DNA of 64,000 nucleotides from Desulfuromonas versatilis. GTDB lineage: Bacteria; Desulfobacterota; Desulfuromonadia; Desulfuromonadales; NIT-T3. Made by a program: the position numbers and the translations under genes. Shown piece by piece: positions 25,977-36,266 of this stretch (position 1 is its first letter; each line of letters starts with the position of its first letter). The notes beneath the pieces were generated by a model. That model did no database searches and was not told the DNA's origin. It saw only the letters and a list, made by a program, of their open reading frames with translations. Location: contig NZ_AP024355.1 of NCBI RefSeq assembly GCF_019704135.1, positions 744,001 through 808,000 on the forward strand, in the 5' to 3' direction.

Positions 25977-26630
25977 TTACCTTTCCATGTCGCGATAGAG
26001 GCCGTGGTTGGCGATGTACCGGTCAACCGCCTCGGGGACCAGGTATCTGACGGAACGATTTCGGGAAACCAGGGTCCGGATGTGGGTGGAGGAGATGTCC
26101 AGAAAGGTTTCCTCTAGGAAAATCACCGACCTGCCGCTGCGATGCGTCAGCGCTTGGGCCGAGCAATCATAACAGAACTCATCCTGAATGGCAACGGGAA
26201 GCAGCTCCCGGGGATCCCCCCTGTGGACCCCGGGGCGAGCGGCCACCACAAGGTTGGTCAGCTCGAAGAGTCGGCGGTATTCCTTCCAGGAGGCCAGGTC
26301 CCGAAAGGAATCCATGCCGATGATGAAATGGAGCTCGTCACCTGGCCTTTGCCGGCGCAGAATTTCCAGGGTGTGCACCGAGTAGCTCTTGCCGCCGCGT
26401 CGCGCCTCGAGATCCGAGGCCTCGAAGTGCGGGTTGTCGGCGATGGCCGCCTGGACCATGGCGAGCCGCTGGGCGAAGGGGACGTTGCCGGCTGTCGACT
26501 TGTGCGGCGGCGTTGCGGCGGGGATGAACAGGATCCGCTCCAGTCCACAGGCTTCACGCACCTCTTCGGCGATGCGCAGGTGCGCGAGGTGGATGGGATT
26601 GAAGGTGCCGCCGAGGATGCCGAGTTTCAT
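25977..26630 (-). CDS. nadD: Nicotinate-nucleotide adenylyltransferase
   Basis: 217 aa. It converts nicotinate mononucleotide and ATP to deamido-NAD+ in NAD synthesis. The nucleotidyltransferase motif GGTFNPIHLAHL is at the N-terminus and the second motif, DISSTHIR, near the C-terminus. It sits in the obgE-proB-proA-nadD-rsfS-rlmH order. A heptamer inverted repeat separates it from proA. Confidence 0.95.
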   Translation of the reverse strand: MKLGILGGTFNPIHLAHLRIAEEVREACGLERILFIPAATPPHKSTAGNVPFAQRLAMVQAAIADNPHFEASDLEARRGGKSYSVHTLEILRRQRPGDELHFIIGMDSFRDLASWKEYRRLFELTNLVVAARPGVHRGDPRELLPVAIQDEFCYDCSAQALTHRSGRSVIFLEETFLDISSTHIRTLVSRNRSVRYLVPEAVDRYIANHGLYRDMER

Positions 26631-26636
26631 AAGCAG

Positions 26637-26705
26637 TGAGGAGTGAGGAGTGAGGAGTGAGGAGTTAAAGGCTTTTTCGCCTCACCCCTCACGCCCTACG
26701 CCTCA
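26637..26705. repeat. Inverted heptamer arrays between proA and nadD
   Basis: Four copies of TGAGGAG (26637-26664) face four CGCCTCA-like units (26678-26705: CGCCTCA, CCCCTCA, CGCCCTA, CGCCTCA) across a 13-base spacer, so the region can fold into a hairpin. The last unit supplies the proA stop codon (complement of TCA at 26703-26705). It uses the same unit as the 18-copy array at 14806. Confidence 0.9.
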
Positions 26706-27959
26706 GGATCTTATTTGCCCATCCCCCAGAACCACGAACTTGCGGGTGGTCAGATCCTCCAGCCCCATGGGACCGAAGGAGTGGAGCTTGGTGGTGGAGA
26801 TACCGATTTCGGCGCCGAGGCCGAGCTGGTTGCCGTCGGAGAAGCGCGAGGAGGCGTTGACCATGACCACGCTCGAGTTGACCTCGCGCAGAAAGCGCTG
26901 CGAGTTCCCGTAATCGCGGGTGACGATGGTTTCGGTGTGCAGCGAGCCGTAGCGCTGGATGTGCTCAATGGCCTCGTCGATGTCGTCGACGACCTTCACC
27001 GCCAGGATCAGCTCGAGAAACTCGGTCCCCCAGTCGTTTTCGGTGGCGGCCTTGACTTCGGGAGCGAACTCCCTGGTTACCGGGCAGCCGCGCACTTCGA
27101 CCCGCTTGGCGCGCAGGGTGGCGACGATGCGCGGCACGAAGGTCTCGGCGATGTCCTTGTGGATCAGCAGCGTCTCCATGGCGTTGCAGACCCCGGGGCG
27201 CTGAACCTTGGCGTTGACGCAGATCTTCTCGGCCATGTCGTAGTCGGCGCTGGCGTCGACGAAGGTGTGGCAGACCCCCTTGTAGTGCTTGATGACCGGG
27301 ATGCGCGAATGCTCGCTGACGAAGCGGATCAGCCCCTCGCCGCCGCGGGGAATGATCAGGTCGATCTGCTCCTCGAGCTTGAGCAGTTCGAGCACGGCGC
27401 TGCGCTCGGTGGTGGTGACCACCTGCAGGGCGGCCGCGGGCAGGCCCATGGCCGCCATCTCGGCCTTGAGCAGGTCGCCGATGGCGCGGTTGGAGTGGAA
27501 GGCCTCGGAGCCGCCACGCAGGATCACCGCGTTGCCGCTTTTCAGGCACAGCCCGGCGGCATCGGCGGTGACGTTGGGGCGCGACTCGTAGATGATGCCG
27601 ATCACCCCGAGGGGGATGCGCATGCGGCCGACCTGGATGCCGTTGGGGCGGCGCCACATGCCGGTGATTTCGCCTACCGGGTCGGGCAGGTCGGCGACCT
27701 CGCGCAGCCCGTCGGCCATCGCCTTGATACGACCCTCGTCCAGGGCCAGCCGATCGACCATGGCCGGGGCCAGGCCCTTGTCGCGGGCCGCGCCAAGGTC
27801 GAGCTCGTTGGCGGCGAGCAGATCGTTGGCCCCTTTCTCCAGGGCATCGGCCATGCGCCGCAGCATCTCGTCCTTGACCGCGGAGGACAGGTTGGCCATG
27901 GCACGCCCGGCCTTGCGGGCATCCTGGGCCAGCTTCAGCATCTCTTCGCGAATTGTCAT
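26703..27959 (-). CDS. proA: Glutamate-5-semialdehyde dehydrogenase (gamma-glutamyl phosphate reductase)
   Basis: 418 aa, the second step of proline biosynthesis. [26 protein letters not shown] is typical, and the catalytic cysteine lies in [14 protein letters not shown]. The frame is open to 28016, but ATG 27959 ([14 protein letters not shown]) fits the family start and has AAAGGA upstream. It lies 69 bp downstream of proB. Confidence 0.96.
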   Translation of the reverse strand: MTIREEMLKLAQDARKAGRAMANLSSAVKDEMLRRMADALEKGANDLLAANELDLGAARDKGLAPAMVDRLALDEGRIKAMADGLREVADLPDPVGEITGMWRRPNGIQVGRMRIPLGVIGIIYESRPNVTADAAGLCLKSGNAVILRGGSEAFHSNRAIGDLLKAEMAAMGLPAAALQVVTTTERSAVLELLKLEEQIDLIIPRGGEGLIRFVSEHSRIPVIKHYKGVCHTFVDASADYDMAEKICVNAKVQRPGVCNAMETLLIHKDIAETFVPRIVATLRAKRVEVRGCPVTREFAPEVKAATENDWGTEFLELILAVKVVDDIDEAIEHIQRYGSLHTETIVTRDYGNSQRFLREVNSSVVMVNASSRFSDGNQLGLGAEIGISTTKLHSFGPMGLEDLTTRKFVVLGDGQIRS

Positions 27960-27988
27960 GATCTTTGTCCTTTGGGAGGAACTCCGGC

Positions 27989-28006
27989 CGATCGGACTGA
28001 TCGGTC
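27989..28006. repeat. Two GATCGG-type nonamers between proB and proA
   Basis: CGATCGGAC-TGATCGGTC are two 9-bp units. They match, in opposite orientation, units of the five-copy array at 46042-46086, with 18 contiguous bases shared. CCGATC and GATCGG halves make the site partly palindromic. Confidence 0.75.
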
Positions 28007-28028
28007 GGAGCAGCATTGCATGATCTGA

Positions 28029-29150
28029 TTACTTATTTAACACAAGATTGTCCCGGTGGACTACCTCGTCGCCGTACTTGTAGCCGAGAATGGCGGCGAT
28101 CTCCGAGGTTTTCTTGCCGAGGATGGGGAGCAGTTCGGGGAGCGAGTAGTTGATCACCCCCTTGGCGAACTCGACCCCGTCGAGGTCGCAAAGGCGCACC
28201 GCGTCGCCCCGCTCAAAACCGCCCTCGACCCCCTTGATGCCCGAGGGGAGCAGGCTTTTGCCATTCTCCATCAGGGCGCGCCGGGCCCCTTCGTCGACAA
28301 ACAGCTTGCCCCGGGGCTTTTTGGTAAAAGCGATCCAGTGCTTCTTGGCCGCCATCCGGTCGCGGGCCGGGAGGAAGTAGGTGCCGAGTTCCTCGCCGTC
28401 GAACAGCCGCGGGAGAATTCCCGGGATCCGGCCGTTGACGATGATGGTGCCGGCGCCGTAGAGGGCCGCGCGCTTGGCCGCCCGGACCTTGGTGAACATC
28501 CCGCCGGTCCCCACCAGGCTGCCGGCGCCGCCGGCCATCGCCTCGATCTCCTCGGTCACCCGCTCGACTTCGGAGATGCGCCGGGCGTCCGGGTGCTTGC
28601 GGGGGTCCTTGTCGTAGAGCCCGTCGACGTCGGAGAGGATGGTCAGCAGGCTCGACTCGGTGAGATTGGTCACCATGGCCGAGAGGTTGTCGTTGTCGCC
28701 GAAGCGGATCTCGTCCACCACCACCGTGTCGTTCTCGTTGATGATCGGCACGATGTCGTACTCGAGCAGGGTCATCAGGGTATTGCGGGCATTGAGGTAG
28801 CGGCGGCGGTTGGCCAGGTCGTCCCGGGTCAGAAGAACCTGGGCCACCTTGGTCCCCTGGCTGTTGAAGGCTTCCTTGTAGGCGCGCATCAGCCGGCTCT
28901 GGCCGATCGCGGCCGCGGCCTGCTTGAGGGGGATGGACTGGGGCCGGCCGGTGATGCCCAGGTCGCCCCGGCCGGCGGCCACCGCCCCGGAGGAGACCAG
29001 CACGACCTCCAGACCCCTGGCGCGCAGGGCGCAGACATCCCGGCTGATGGAGGCGATCTGTCCCTCCTCCAGCCCCTTCTGGTCGGAGATGACCCCGCTG
29101 CCGATCTTTATGACTACGCGTTTGACGTGGCCGAGCAAGTTCTTTCGCAT
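28029..29150 (-). CDS. proB: Glutamate 5-kinase
   Basis: 373 aa with an amino-acid kinase domain (about 1-265: VVIKIGSGV, VSSGAVAAGRG, NENDTVVVDEI, DVDGLYDKDPR) and a C-terminal PUA domain (about 275-365). It phosphorylates glutamate as the first, normally proline-inhibited, step of proline synthesis. The PUA-containing form is the usual bacterial type. Confidence 0.96.
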   Translation of the reverse strand: MRKNLLGHVKRVVIKIGSGVISDQKGLEEGQIASISRDVCALRARGLEVVLVSSGAVAAGRGDLGITGRPQSIPLKQAAAAIGQSRLMRAYKEAFNSQGTKVAQVLLTRDDLANRRRYLNARNTLMTLLEYDIVPIINENDTVVVDEIRFGDNDNLSAMVTNLTESSLLTILSDVDGLYDKDPRKHPDARRISEVERVTEEIEAMAGGAGSLVGTGGMFTKVRAAKRAALYGAGTIIVNGRIPGILPRLFDGEELGTYFLPARDRMAAKKHWIAFTKKPRGKLFVDEGARRALMENGKSLLPSGIKGVEGGFERGDAVRLCDLDGVEFAKGVINYSLPELLPILGKKTSEIAAILGYKYGDEVVHRDNLVLNK

Positions 29151-29224
29151 GGCTTGCCGTATGATGGAAGGTACCGGATTTTAACGGGAAATAGGCGGTA
29201 TCTTAACTGCGCACAGCGCTGCTG

Positions 29225-30358
<1,134 letters not shown>

Positions 30359-30365
30359 TTACCAT

Positions 30366-30403
30366 AAAAAAGCCCGAAGTTCCTGCAGAACTCCGGGCTT
30401 TTT
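30366..30403 (-). terminator. Rho-independent terminator after rpmA
   Basis: AAAGCCCGGAGTTC and GAACTTCGGGCTTT arms with a TGCA-containing loop are followed, in the minus direction, by a run of T. It separates rplU-rpmA from obgE, so downstream genes need read-through or their own promoter. Confidence 0.88.
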
Positions 30404-30431
30404 GCCTTGTCGATAGCTGGCGCGAAGCGAA

Positions 30432-30686
30432 TCAGTCGGCGTAGACGCTGACCTTTTTCTTGTCGCGACCCTTGCGCTCGAAGGTGACGACGCCGTCGAC
30501 CAGAGCGTACAGGGTGTAATCCTTGCCGCAGCCGACGTTGCTGCCGGGGTGAATGGTGGTACCCCGCTGACGGACCAGGATCGAACCGGCGGTGACTTTC
30601 TGCCCGCCGAAACGCTTGACGCCAAGGCGCTTGCCAACGCTGTCGCGACCGTTTCGGGTGCTACCGACGCCTTTTTTGTGTGCCAT
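30432..30686 (-). CDS. rpmA: 50S ribosomal protein bL27
   Basis: 84 aa, [16 protein letters not shown] start, full family length. There is no N-terminal cleavable extension of the Firmicutes type. It lies 11 bp downstream of rplU. Confidence 0.98.
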   Translation of the reverse strand: MAHKKGVGSTRNGRDSVGKRLGVKRFGGQKVTAGSILVRQRGTTIHPGSNVGCGKDYTLYALVDGVVTFERKGRDKKKVSVYAD

Positions 30687-30697
30687 GGTAAGCCTCC

Positions 30698-31006
30698 TTA
30701 AGCCTCAATGCCCTGAATTTTCAGGCGGGTGATGGGCTGACGGTGTCCGTACATCTTGCGATAGCCTTTGCGCCGCTTGGAGTGGAACACCAGGATCTTG
30801 GTATCCTTGGCCTGCTCCACGATCTGCGCCTTGACTTTCGCGCCTGGCAATAGAGGTGTTCCGATCTTAACCTCTTCTCCGCCGACCATAAGGACCTCGT
30901 TCAGCTCGATGGAATCGCCCACCGCGCCTTCGATCTTCTCGATTTTCAAAAAATCGCCTTCGGAAACTTTGTACTGCTTCCCTCCGGTCTTGATCACCGC
31001 GTACAT
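30698..31006 (-). CDS. rplU: 50S ribosomal protein bL21
   Basis: 102 aa, [14 protein letters not shown] start. ATG 31006 is preferred to the in-frame GTG at 31015 because GAGG lies 8 bases upstream of it and because it matches E. coli L21. First gene of the rplU-rpmA unit. Confidence 0.97.
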   Translation of the reverse strand: MYAVIKTGGKQYKVSEGDFLKIEKIEGAVGDSIELNEVLMVGGEEVKIGTPLLPGAKVKAQIVEQAKDTKILVFHSKRRKGYRKMYGHRQPITRLKIQGIEA

Positions 31007-31125
31007 GTAACTCACCTCGCTCTCGTTTCGGTTTTTTCTGAATCCAGTAACGGGGCACTATAACTGCGGCTCCGGGGCCTGTCAAGGATAAAGTTGCCCC
31101 GGCTTCCGTGCCGGGTGGGGCAACC

Positions 31126-32910
31126 TCAGGGGCTGCTCGTCAGGGCTTCGGCGATGGCCTGGATTTCCGCGGCGCTCAGCCTGATATGCTGCATGGTCGG
31201 GTTGTTGGCCAGTTGGAAGGCGATCTGCGGCGCGCTCCGGTTGGTTATGTCGGGGCCGACATTGCCTTGGCCGAGGCCGTTGCCGACATGGCAGACGCCG
31301 CAGTTGGCCTGGAAGAGCGCGGCGCCGTCGAGGGCGATGGCGCAGGCCCCCTGGGGGACGTCGCTGAGCGCGGCGCCAAGCCGGGTGGCCGGGGCATCGT
31401 TGCCGGTTTCGAACAGTTGGAAGCTGCCTTCGGCAGCGCCGTTGTTCACCACGAAGCTCGAGTTGGCGGCGGCGTTGGCGTTGTCGATCAACTCCAGGCA
31501 GGCGGTTGCCGTGGCGCCGCCGGCGATGGCGGCGCGCAGATCGCTCGCGGCGGCGCTGGTGGACAGGTCGTTGTTGGCGACGAAGCCCTTGAATGCCGAG
31601 CTGCCCTGGGCCTCGAGGTCGACGGCCTCGCCGGCACTGCCGGAGATGACATTTCCGGAGAGCACGGCCGTGACCAGCGCCGCTCCGCGGCTGGTGATGT
31701 TGATCCCCTCGTTGCCGTCGGCGCCGGCACCGGCATCGGTAAGGGTGTTGGTCAGGATATTCACCGCCAGTGCCGCGCCGGCGCCCTCCAGGTCGATGTT
31801 GATCCCGTCCTGGCCGGGATTGCCGATCGTGTTGCGGCTGAGGCTCAGGGTGGCCGCAACGGGCGTCGCGGGAGCCGGGTCGCCCGCCTGGTCCTCGTTG
31901 TTGGCCAGCTTGACCCCGTCGCGGGGAGAGCCGGTGATGGTGTTGCCGGCCACCCGGTTGCTGCCGGTGAGGTTGAGCAGGCGAATCCCTTCACGGCCGG
32001 TGAGCGGAGCGAAGGTGATGCTGTTGTCGTGCAGATGAAAACCGCCGCCGCCCAGGGCGAGAATCCCCTCGTTGAAGGTCGCCTGGATGCTGAAGCCGGC
32101 CACCTCGTTGCCAGTGGCGAGCAGGATCACCGGGGTGTTGCCGGGCAGGCCCAGGGCGGCGTTGGAGATGAGCGCGTTGGGGAAGGGGTCGACAATCGGC
32201 ACGCCGTTGATTTTCAGCCCCACCCCTTCGCCGAGCAGTTTCTGGTCCTCCTGCAGGGCGATGCCCTGGTCCTGGCCGGCGGCGGTGCCGTTGCCGGCGA
32301 AGACGAAGATGGTGTCGCCGGCGTCCGAGGCCGCCTGGGCCTGGGCCAGGCTCAGGAACGGATTCTGGTCGCTCCCCTGATCGGCCCCCGGGTGGTTGTT
32401 GCGCACGAACCAGATGCGTTCGGCCAGGTTGATGGTGACCTGGGTCGGCAGGGAACCGGCCACCGTGTACCTGAAACTGTCGGCGAGGTTCTGCGCACCC
32501 GTGGGGGGATCGTAAACGAAGGCCCCGGTGGCGGTGTTGACCGCAAGGCTTCCGCCGAAGGCCGATGTACTGTCGGCCGCGGCAATGACCGAGCCGGGCG
32601 GATCATTGGCCAGCAGGCCATTGGCGGCGCTTACCGAGAGCCGGGTGTTGCCCATCCAATTGAACACATCGGCCTGGGGGGTGGGGTCGCACAGGTCGCC
32701 GATGCCGTCGCCGTCAATGTCGGCCTGGTCGGGGTTGGCGCTGTTCGGGCAATTGTCCGAGGCGTCAACGATGCCGTCGCCGTCGCTGTCGGTGGCGGTA
32801 TTCCCGGGGGGCGGGGTGGCCCCGCTGTTGCTGCTGCCGCCTCCGCCGCAGCCCGCCAGGGCAAGCGCGAGGATTGCCAGGAGTGCCGCGAGTTTGACCG
32901 TTGAGAGCAT
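31126..32910 (-). CDS. Lipoprotein with thrombospondin-3 repeats, beta-helix domain and C-terminal cytochrome c
   Basis: 594 aa. The signal peptide ends in LAGC (Cys21), a lipobox. A DSDGDGIVDASDNCP / DIDGDGIGDLCD pair (about 41-75) is of the thrombospondin type-3 calcium-binding kind. Residues about 150-470 are a right-handed beta-helix-like region with repeated N-x-I/L-T ladder turns. The last 60 residues are a monoheme cytochrome c domain with C537GVCH541 and a likely distal ligand Met573. I know of no standard family with this order. Placed directly after two multicopper oxidase genes, it is a plausible redox partner on the cell surface or in the periplasm (inference). A terminator lies between it and those genes. 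Confidence 0.75.
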   Translation of the reverse strand: MLSTVKLAALLAILALALAGCGGGGSSNSGATPPPGNTATDSDGDGIVDASDNCPNSANPDQADIDGDGIGDLCDPTPQADVFNWMGNTRLSVSAANGLLANDPPGSVIAAADSTSAFGGSLAVNTATGAFVYDPPTGAQNLADSFRYTVAGSLPTQVTINLAERIWFVRNNHPGADQGSDQNPFLSLAQAQAASDAGDTIFVFAGNGTAAGQDQGIALQEDQKLLGEGVGLKINGVPIVDPFPNALISNAALGLPGNTPVILLATGNEVAGFSIQATFNEGILALGGGGFHLHDNSITFAPLTGREGIRLLNLTGSNRVAGNTITGSPRDGVKLANNEDQAGDPAPATPVAATLSLSRNTIGNPGQDGINIDLEGAGAALAVNILTNTLTDAGAGADGNEGINITSRGAALVTAVLSGNVISGSAGEAVDLEAQGSSAFKGFVANNDLSTSAAASDLRAAIAGGATATACLELIDNANAAANSSFVVNNGAAEGSFQLFETGNDAPATRLGAALSDVPQGACAIALDGAALFQANCGVCHVGNGLGQGNVGPDITNRSAPQIAFQLANNPTMQHIRLSAAEIQAIAEALTSSP

Positions 32911-32928
32911 CTATTTTCCCCCTTGCAG

Positions 32929-32972
32929 AAAAAAAATCGGCCCAGGGAGGCTGTTTCAGCCATCCTGGGCCG
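32929..32972 (-). terminator. Rho-independent terminator between oxidase and cytochrome genes
   Basis: In the minus direction CGGCCCAGG pairs with CCTGGGCCG around a 17-base loop with its own short stem, followed by ATTTTTTTT. It would end transcripts from the two oxidase genes and partly insulate the cytochrome gene. Confidence 0.88.
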
Positions 32973-32989
32973 CGAAGATAAATGGAATA

Positions 32990-34417
32990 TCAGCTGATAA
33001 CGATGGGGATCCGTGCCGTCACCAGCAGTGGTTCGGGATCCAGGACCTTCTGCCCGTTGGTGTCGAAGAATTTCACCTCGGCGAAGGCGTTGACCGGGTT
33101 GGAGGAGCGGATCAGGGCGTCGAAGCGCCGGGCGGTGCTCATCCGGTAGGCAGTGCCGGCCTTAAGCTCGAAGGCGTGGTTGTAGCGCCCGTAGGGGGGG
33201 ACCCCCAGGGCCCGGCCGTCGAAGGCGATAATGGTCACGTCCACCGGAAAGGTCACCTCGATGGTGTTGTAGGCGGCGTTGAGCACCCGCACCAGCACCA
33301 CCTGATCGACCTCGGCGTTGACATCCACCTGCATGCCGGCTACGCCACTGTTCAGGGCGGCGGGGACGATGTTGCCCGAGGTGATGGTGCCGGTTTCGCC
33401 TCGGTGGGCCGGCACGGGCACGCCGGTGACGAACCAGTAGTCGGCGTTGTAGTCATGGAAGAAGCCGCGGGGGAACTGGTCGTCGAACCCCGGCCGCTGC
33501 ACATCGGTCCCCGGGGCCGGCGTCACCGCCTCCCCTGAGAGTTGGCCGTCCTGGGTCAGGGCCCCGCCGGGATAAAATGCCTTGCCGTTGGAGGCCAGAT
33601 CGCTCCAGACCGAGTCGCGGTCGTCGAGAACCCAGAGGGCTTCCACGTCGTATTCCACGGTGAAGGCATGGGGATCCGGGTCTTCCAAGGCGCCGTCAAA
33701 CGGCCCGGCCACCCCCCAGACGGGGTCTCCGCCGACGAACTTGTCGCTGAATTGGGAGAAATCCTCCAGGTTGGCCGCGGTGCGGCGCGGATAGCCTCCG
33801 GCGAAATTGGGCAGGTTCGGATCCTGCTGGTCGAAGGCGTCGGGCGGCTCGACCAGGAACATCCCGTAGAGGCCGAACTCGAAGTGCTGCACCGTGTTGC
33901 GATGGCAGTGATAGAAGTAAGTGCCGATGAAATTCGGCTGCAGCTGGTAGGTATAGTGGCCGATCTCCACCGAGCAATGTCCCACCCCGTCGTTCATCGG
34001 GGTCGGCTCCAGGCCATGCCAGTGAATGGTGTGCGGCTTGGGCCCGTGCCCCTGGGCAAGGCAGTGGAAGATGACCCCCCGCGGCACACGGATGGTCGGT
34101 GCGGGCCAGATTCCGTCGTTGAGGGGGCTTTGCAGGCCATTGTCACGAAAAGCGAAGAAAACAAGTTCCTTCTGGTTGTCCCAGGTCGGCATAACCACCT
34201 TGTTCATCAGGTCGCGCTCGACCGTGCCGGGGACGTTCATCCGAAAATCGTCCGGCAGCTGGGCCTGCATGAAGGCCGGCACCGGGTTGTTGGGAGTCAG
34301 GAGCTCCGGGGTCGGCGGGTTGCTTTCCGCGGGCGGGTCCCACATCTTGGTCCAGGCGCCCTGCATCCCGGCGAGACGTTTACGGGGTATTCTGAAAGCC
34401 GGATTGGATCTTGACAT
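32990..34417 (-). CDS. Multicopper oxidase-like protein carrying the type 1 site and half of the trinuclear centre
   Basis: 475 aa, two cupredoxin-like domains. Domain 1 has H129-x2-H132-W-H134-G and FYH170-C171-H172, with H178 and M186 following. These give two HxH pairs for a type 2/3 centre plus a possible type 1 set (H129, C171, H178, M186). Domain 2 (about 200-475) lacks copper motifs. The N-terminus has no signal peptide or Tat motif, unusual for a copper protein. ATG 34417 has GGAG at a good distance. It starts 38 bp after the partner gene, so the two are very probably co-transcribed. Substrate unknown. Confidence 0.75.
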   Translation of the reverse strand: MSRSNPAFRIPRKRLAGMQGAWTKMWDPPAESNPPTPELLTPNNPVPAFMQAQLPDDFRMNVPGTVERDLMNKVVMPTWDNQKELVFFAFRDNGLQSPLNDGIWPAPTIRVPRGVIFHCLAQGHGPKPHTIHWHGLEPTPMNDGVGHCSVEIGHYTYQLQPNFIGTYFYHCHRNTVQHFEFGLYGMFLVEPPDAFDQQDPNLPNFAGGYPRRTAANLEDFSQFSDKFVGGDPVWGVAGPFDGALEDPDPHAFTVEYDVEALWVLDDRDSVWSDLASNGKAFYPGGALTQDGQLSGEAVTPAPGTDVQRPGFDDQFPRGFFHDYNADYWFVTGVPVPAHRGETGTITSGNIVPAALNSGVAGMQVDVNAEVDQVVLVRVLNAAYNTIEVTFPVDVTIIAFDGRALGVPPYGRYNHAFELKAGTAYRMSTARRFDALIRSSNPVNAFAEVKFFDTNGQKVLDPEPLLVTARIPIVIS

Positions 34418-34454
34418 ACGCTATCTCCTCTGCGCGTGACGGGGGGCTCTTTAC

Positions 34455-36038
34455 TCAGGATCCGGATTCGGAGCCGTCGGGCCATCCCCCGCTCGGCTTG
34501 CCGGTCACACCGATCTGGCGCCCGTGCATCAGCATCATCTCGAATTCTTCCTCCATGGGAAAGTTCATCTGCCCCGGAGTGTTGCGGTCGCCGAGGAAAT
34601 AGATGCCGGCGATCATGCCGGAGTTATAGTTTCCTCCCTGGGCGACCTGCGACATTTCGGTGTGGTCGTGCATCGGGTAGCACAGGGGCGACTGGCGCAC
34701 GGCGAGGTCGACCAACTGGTTGGGGTTTTCAAAGCTCTGCGCCGTTGTCCCCTGTGGAGGGAAAAACAGGTTCAGTTCCTGGGTGGGGGGCCAGGTGGTT
34801 GCCCCGCCGGGAACCGTCCGTCCGGCATCCTGCCGACCGATCCCGCGCAGGTTGGGAATATCCGGCGGCCGCATGAAGGGGATCGTGTAGTCGACCTGGT
34901 CCATCGGGTAGACGTTGTAGACATCGACCCACAGGGGATTTTCCGACGGTTCATTGTTGACTGCGGTCACGTAAAAATGGTTGGCGTGCAGGTGCAGCGA
35001 ATGGACCTGCAGGCCGGCATTGAGAATGCGGATCACGCAGGGTTCGCCGACCCGGTGAAAGGGGGTGATCGCCGGGTTGTGGTGGGCGAAGAACCCCGAC
35101 TGTCCGTTGATGGTGAAGAAGTGGGGCTTGCGATTGAATTCCGAAGTCTTCTCGGGGAACTCCGCACTGACGTCCGAGCGTGGGTCGTTGCTGGTGTTGC
35201 GGAACGGATCGGTCAGGAAATGCCTCACAAAATCCTCGGCCGGATAGGGCACTCCGGGGTTGTTCTCGTGATGCAGGCCGACCTCGTTGAACAGCACCGG
35301 GCTGACCTCGTGGCAAAGCCAGACGTACTGGCGGTAAGGGTCGGCCAAGGAGTTTGCCCGGGCGTCGCCCTCCTCCCAGGACAGGCCGGGCCACCAAGGC
35401 GCGGAGCCGAAGTCGTCGAACAGCTGCTGCACGCCGTTCGTGGGGTTCTTGTAGGGGGTCCACTTGTCGCCCGAGGCCTCCTTGGGCATAACCACGAAGG
35501 CGCCGTGCAGCCCCATGACCCTGTTGACCGGGGCGTTGAGGTTGTCGTGGTAGAGAAAGACGCCGGGGTCCTTGGCCTCGAATTCGCCGGAAAAGGTCTC
35601 GCCCGGCGCAATCGGCCCCGAATCGAGCAGGCCGGGAATGACGAAGGAGTGGTCGACGTCCAGAGTGTTGGTCACGTTGATGGCGATCCGGTCCCCTTCG
35701 AAGGCGAAGATCTGCGGTCCCGGGCAGTCAGAGGGAAAGCGGTCCTCCTTGTAGACCCAGAAATAGCACTCGGCCGCGCCGGCGCCGGGACTGTTCGGTT
35801 CGTGGGTGACCATCTCCTTGACGGCGTCGGTGATGGTGAAGTTGAGGGTCTCCACGATCTCGCCGGGCGGAGGGGTGCCATTGCCGCCAGTGTCGCCACC
35901 TCCCCCAGTGCCAGTGCCCCCGCCGGTGCCCGTTGCTCCGCTGCCGCCGCTGCCGCCCCCACCGCCGCATCCTACGACAATGGTGGCCAGGCCATAGCTG
36001 GCAAATCGGATGAAATCTCGCCTTCTCATGTTTTTCAT
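34455..36038 (-). CDS. Tat-exported lipoprotein, multicopper oxidase-like, without type 1 copper site
   Basis: 527 aa. It begins MRRRDFIRFASYGLATIVVGC: a twin-arginine motif, a short hydrophobic stretch and a lipobox (Cys24), then a Gly/Thr-rich linker. Two or more cupredoxin domains follow. The C-terminal one has H346-x2-H349-L-H351 and H457-D458-H459, the HxH pairs of a type 2/3 centre. The residue that would be the type 1 cysteine is Asp458, and the following His is absent. The protein can therefore supply only half of the trinuclear ligands. AAGGAG precedes the ATG. It is probably the exported partner of the next gene. Confidence 0.78.
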   Translation of the reverse strand: MKNMRRRDFIRFASYGLATIVVGCGGGGGSGGSGATGTGGGTGTGGGGDTGGNGTPPPGEIVETLNFTITDAVKEMVTHEPNSPGAGAAECYFWVYKEDRFPSDCPGPQIFAFEGDRIAINVTNTLDVDHSFVIPGLLDSGPIAPGETFSGEFEAKDPGVFLYHDNLNAPVNRVMGLHGAFVVMPKEASGDKWTPYKNPTNGVQQLFDDFGSAPWWPGLSWEEGDARANSLADPYRQYVWLCHEVSPVLFNEVGLHHENNPGVPYPAEDFVRHFLTDPFRNTSNDPRSDVSAEFPEKTSEFNRKPHFFTINGQSGFFAHHNPAITPFHRVGEPCVIRILNAGLQVHSLHLHANHFYVTAVNNEPSENPLWVDVYNVYPMDQVDYTIPFMRPPDIPNLRGIGRQDAGRTVPGGATTWPPTQELNLFFPPQGTTAQSFENPNQLVDLAVRQSPLCYPMHDHTEMSQVAQGGNYNSGMIAGIYFLGDRNTPGQMNFPMEEEFEMMLMHGRQIGVTGKPSGGWPDGSESGS

Positions 36039-36266
36039 GCCTCGCTCCTTCCCTCGGGAGAGGTGGATTTCCTGATATCGGTCACGCCGGTACAGTCTGC
36101 GCCGTCAGTGGCTGCTGGGGTGTTTGCGGTGTGAATGCAACTGGAATATGCGACAGGGTCACGGCGGGAGTGGGACATTGGCCGGCTGTCGGGTCGCGGC
36201 AGGTGCAGGGTGCAGGAAGACCGGGACTGCCGTTCGCAGATTAAGTATTCCGGTTTTCACCCTTGA

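Noticed and set aside
34455-36038. Reading MCO-A as a complete multicopper oxidase
   Set aside because: Only two of four HxH motifs are present, and the type 1 cysteine position is Asp458, so it cannot hold a complete site alone.
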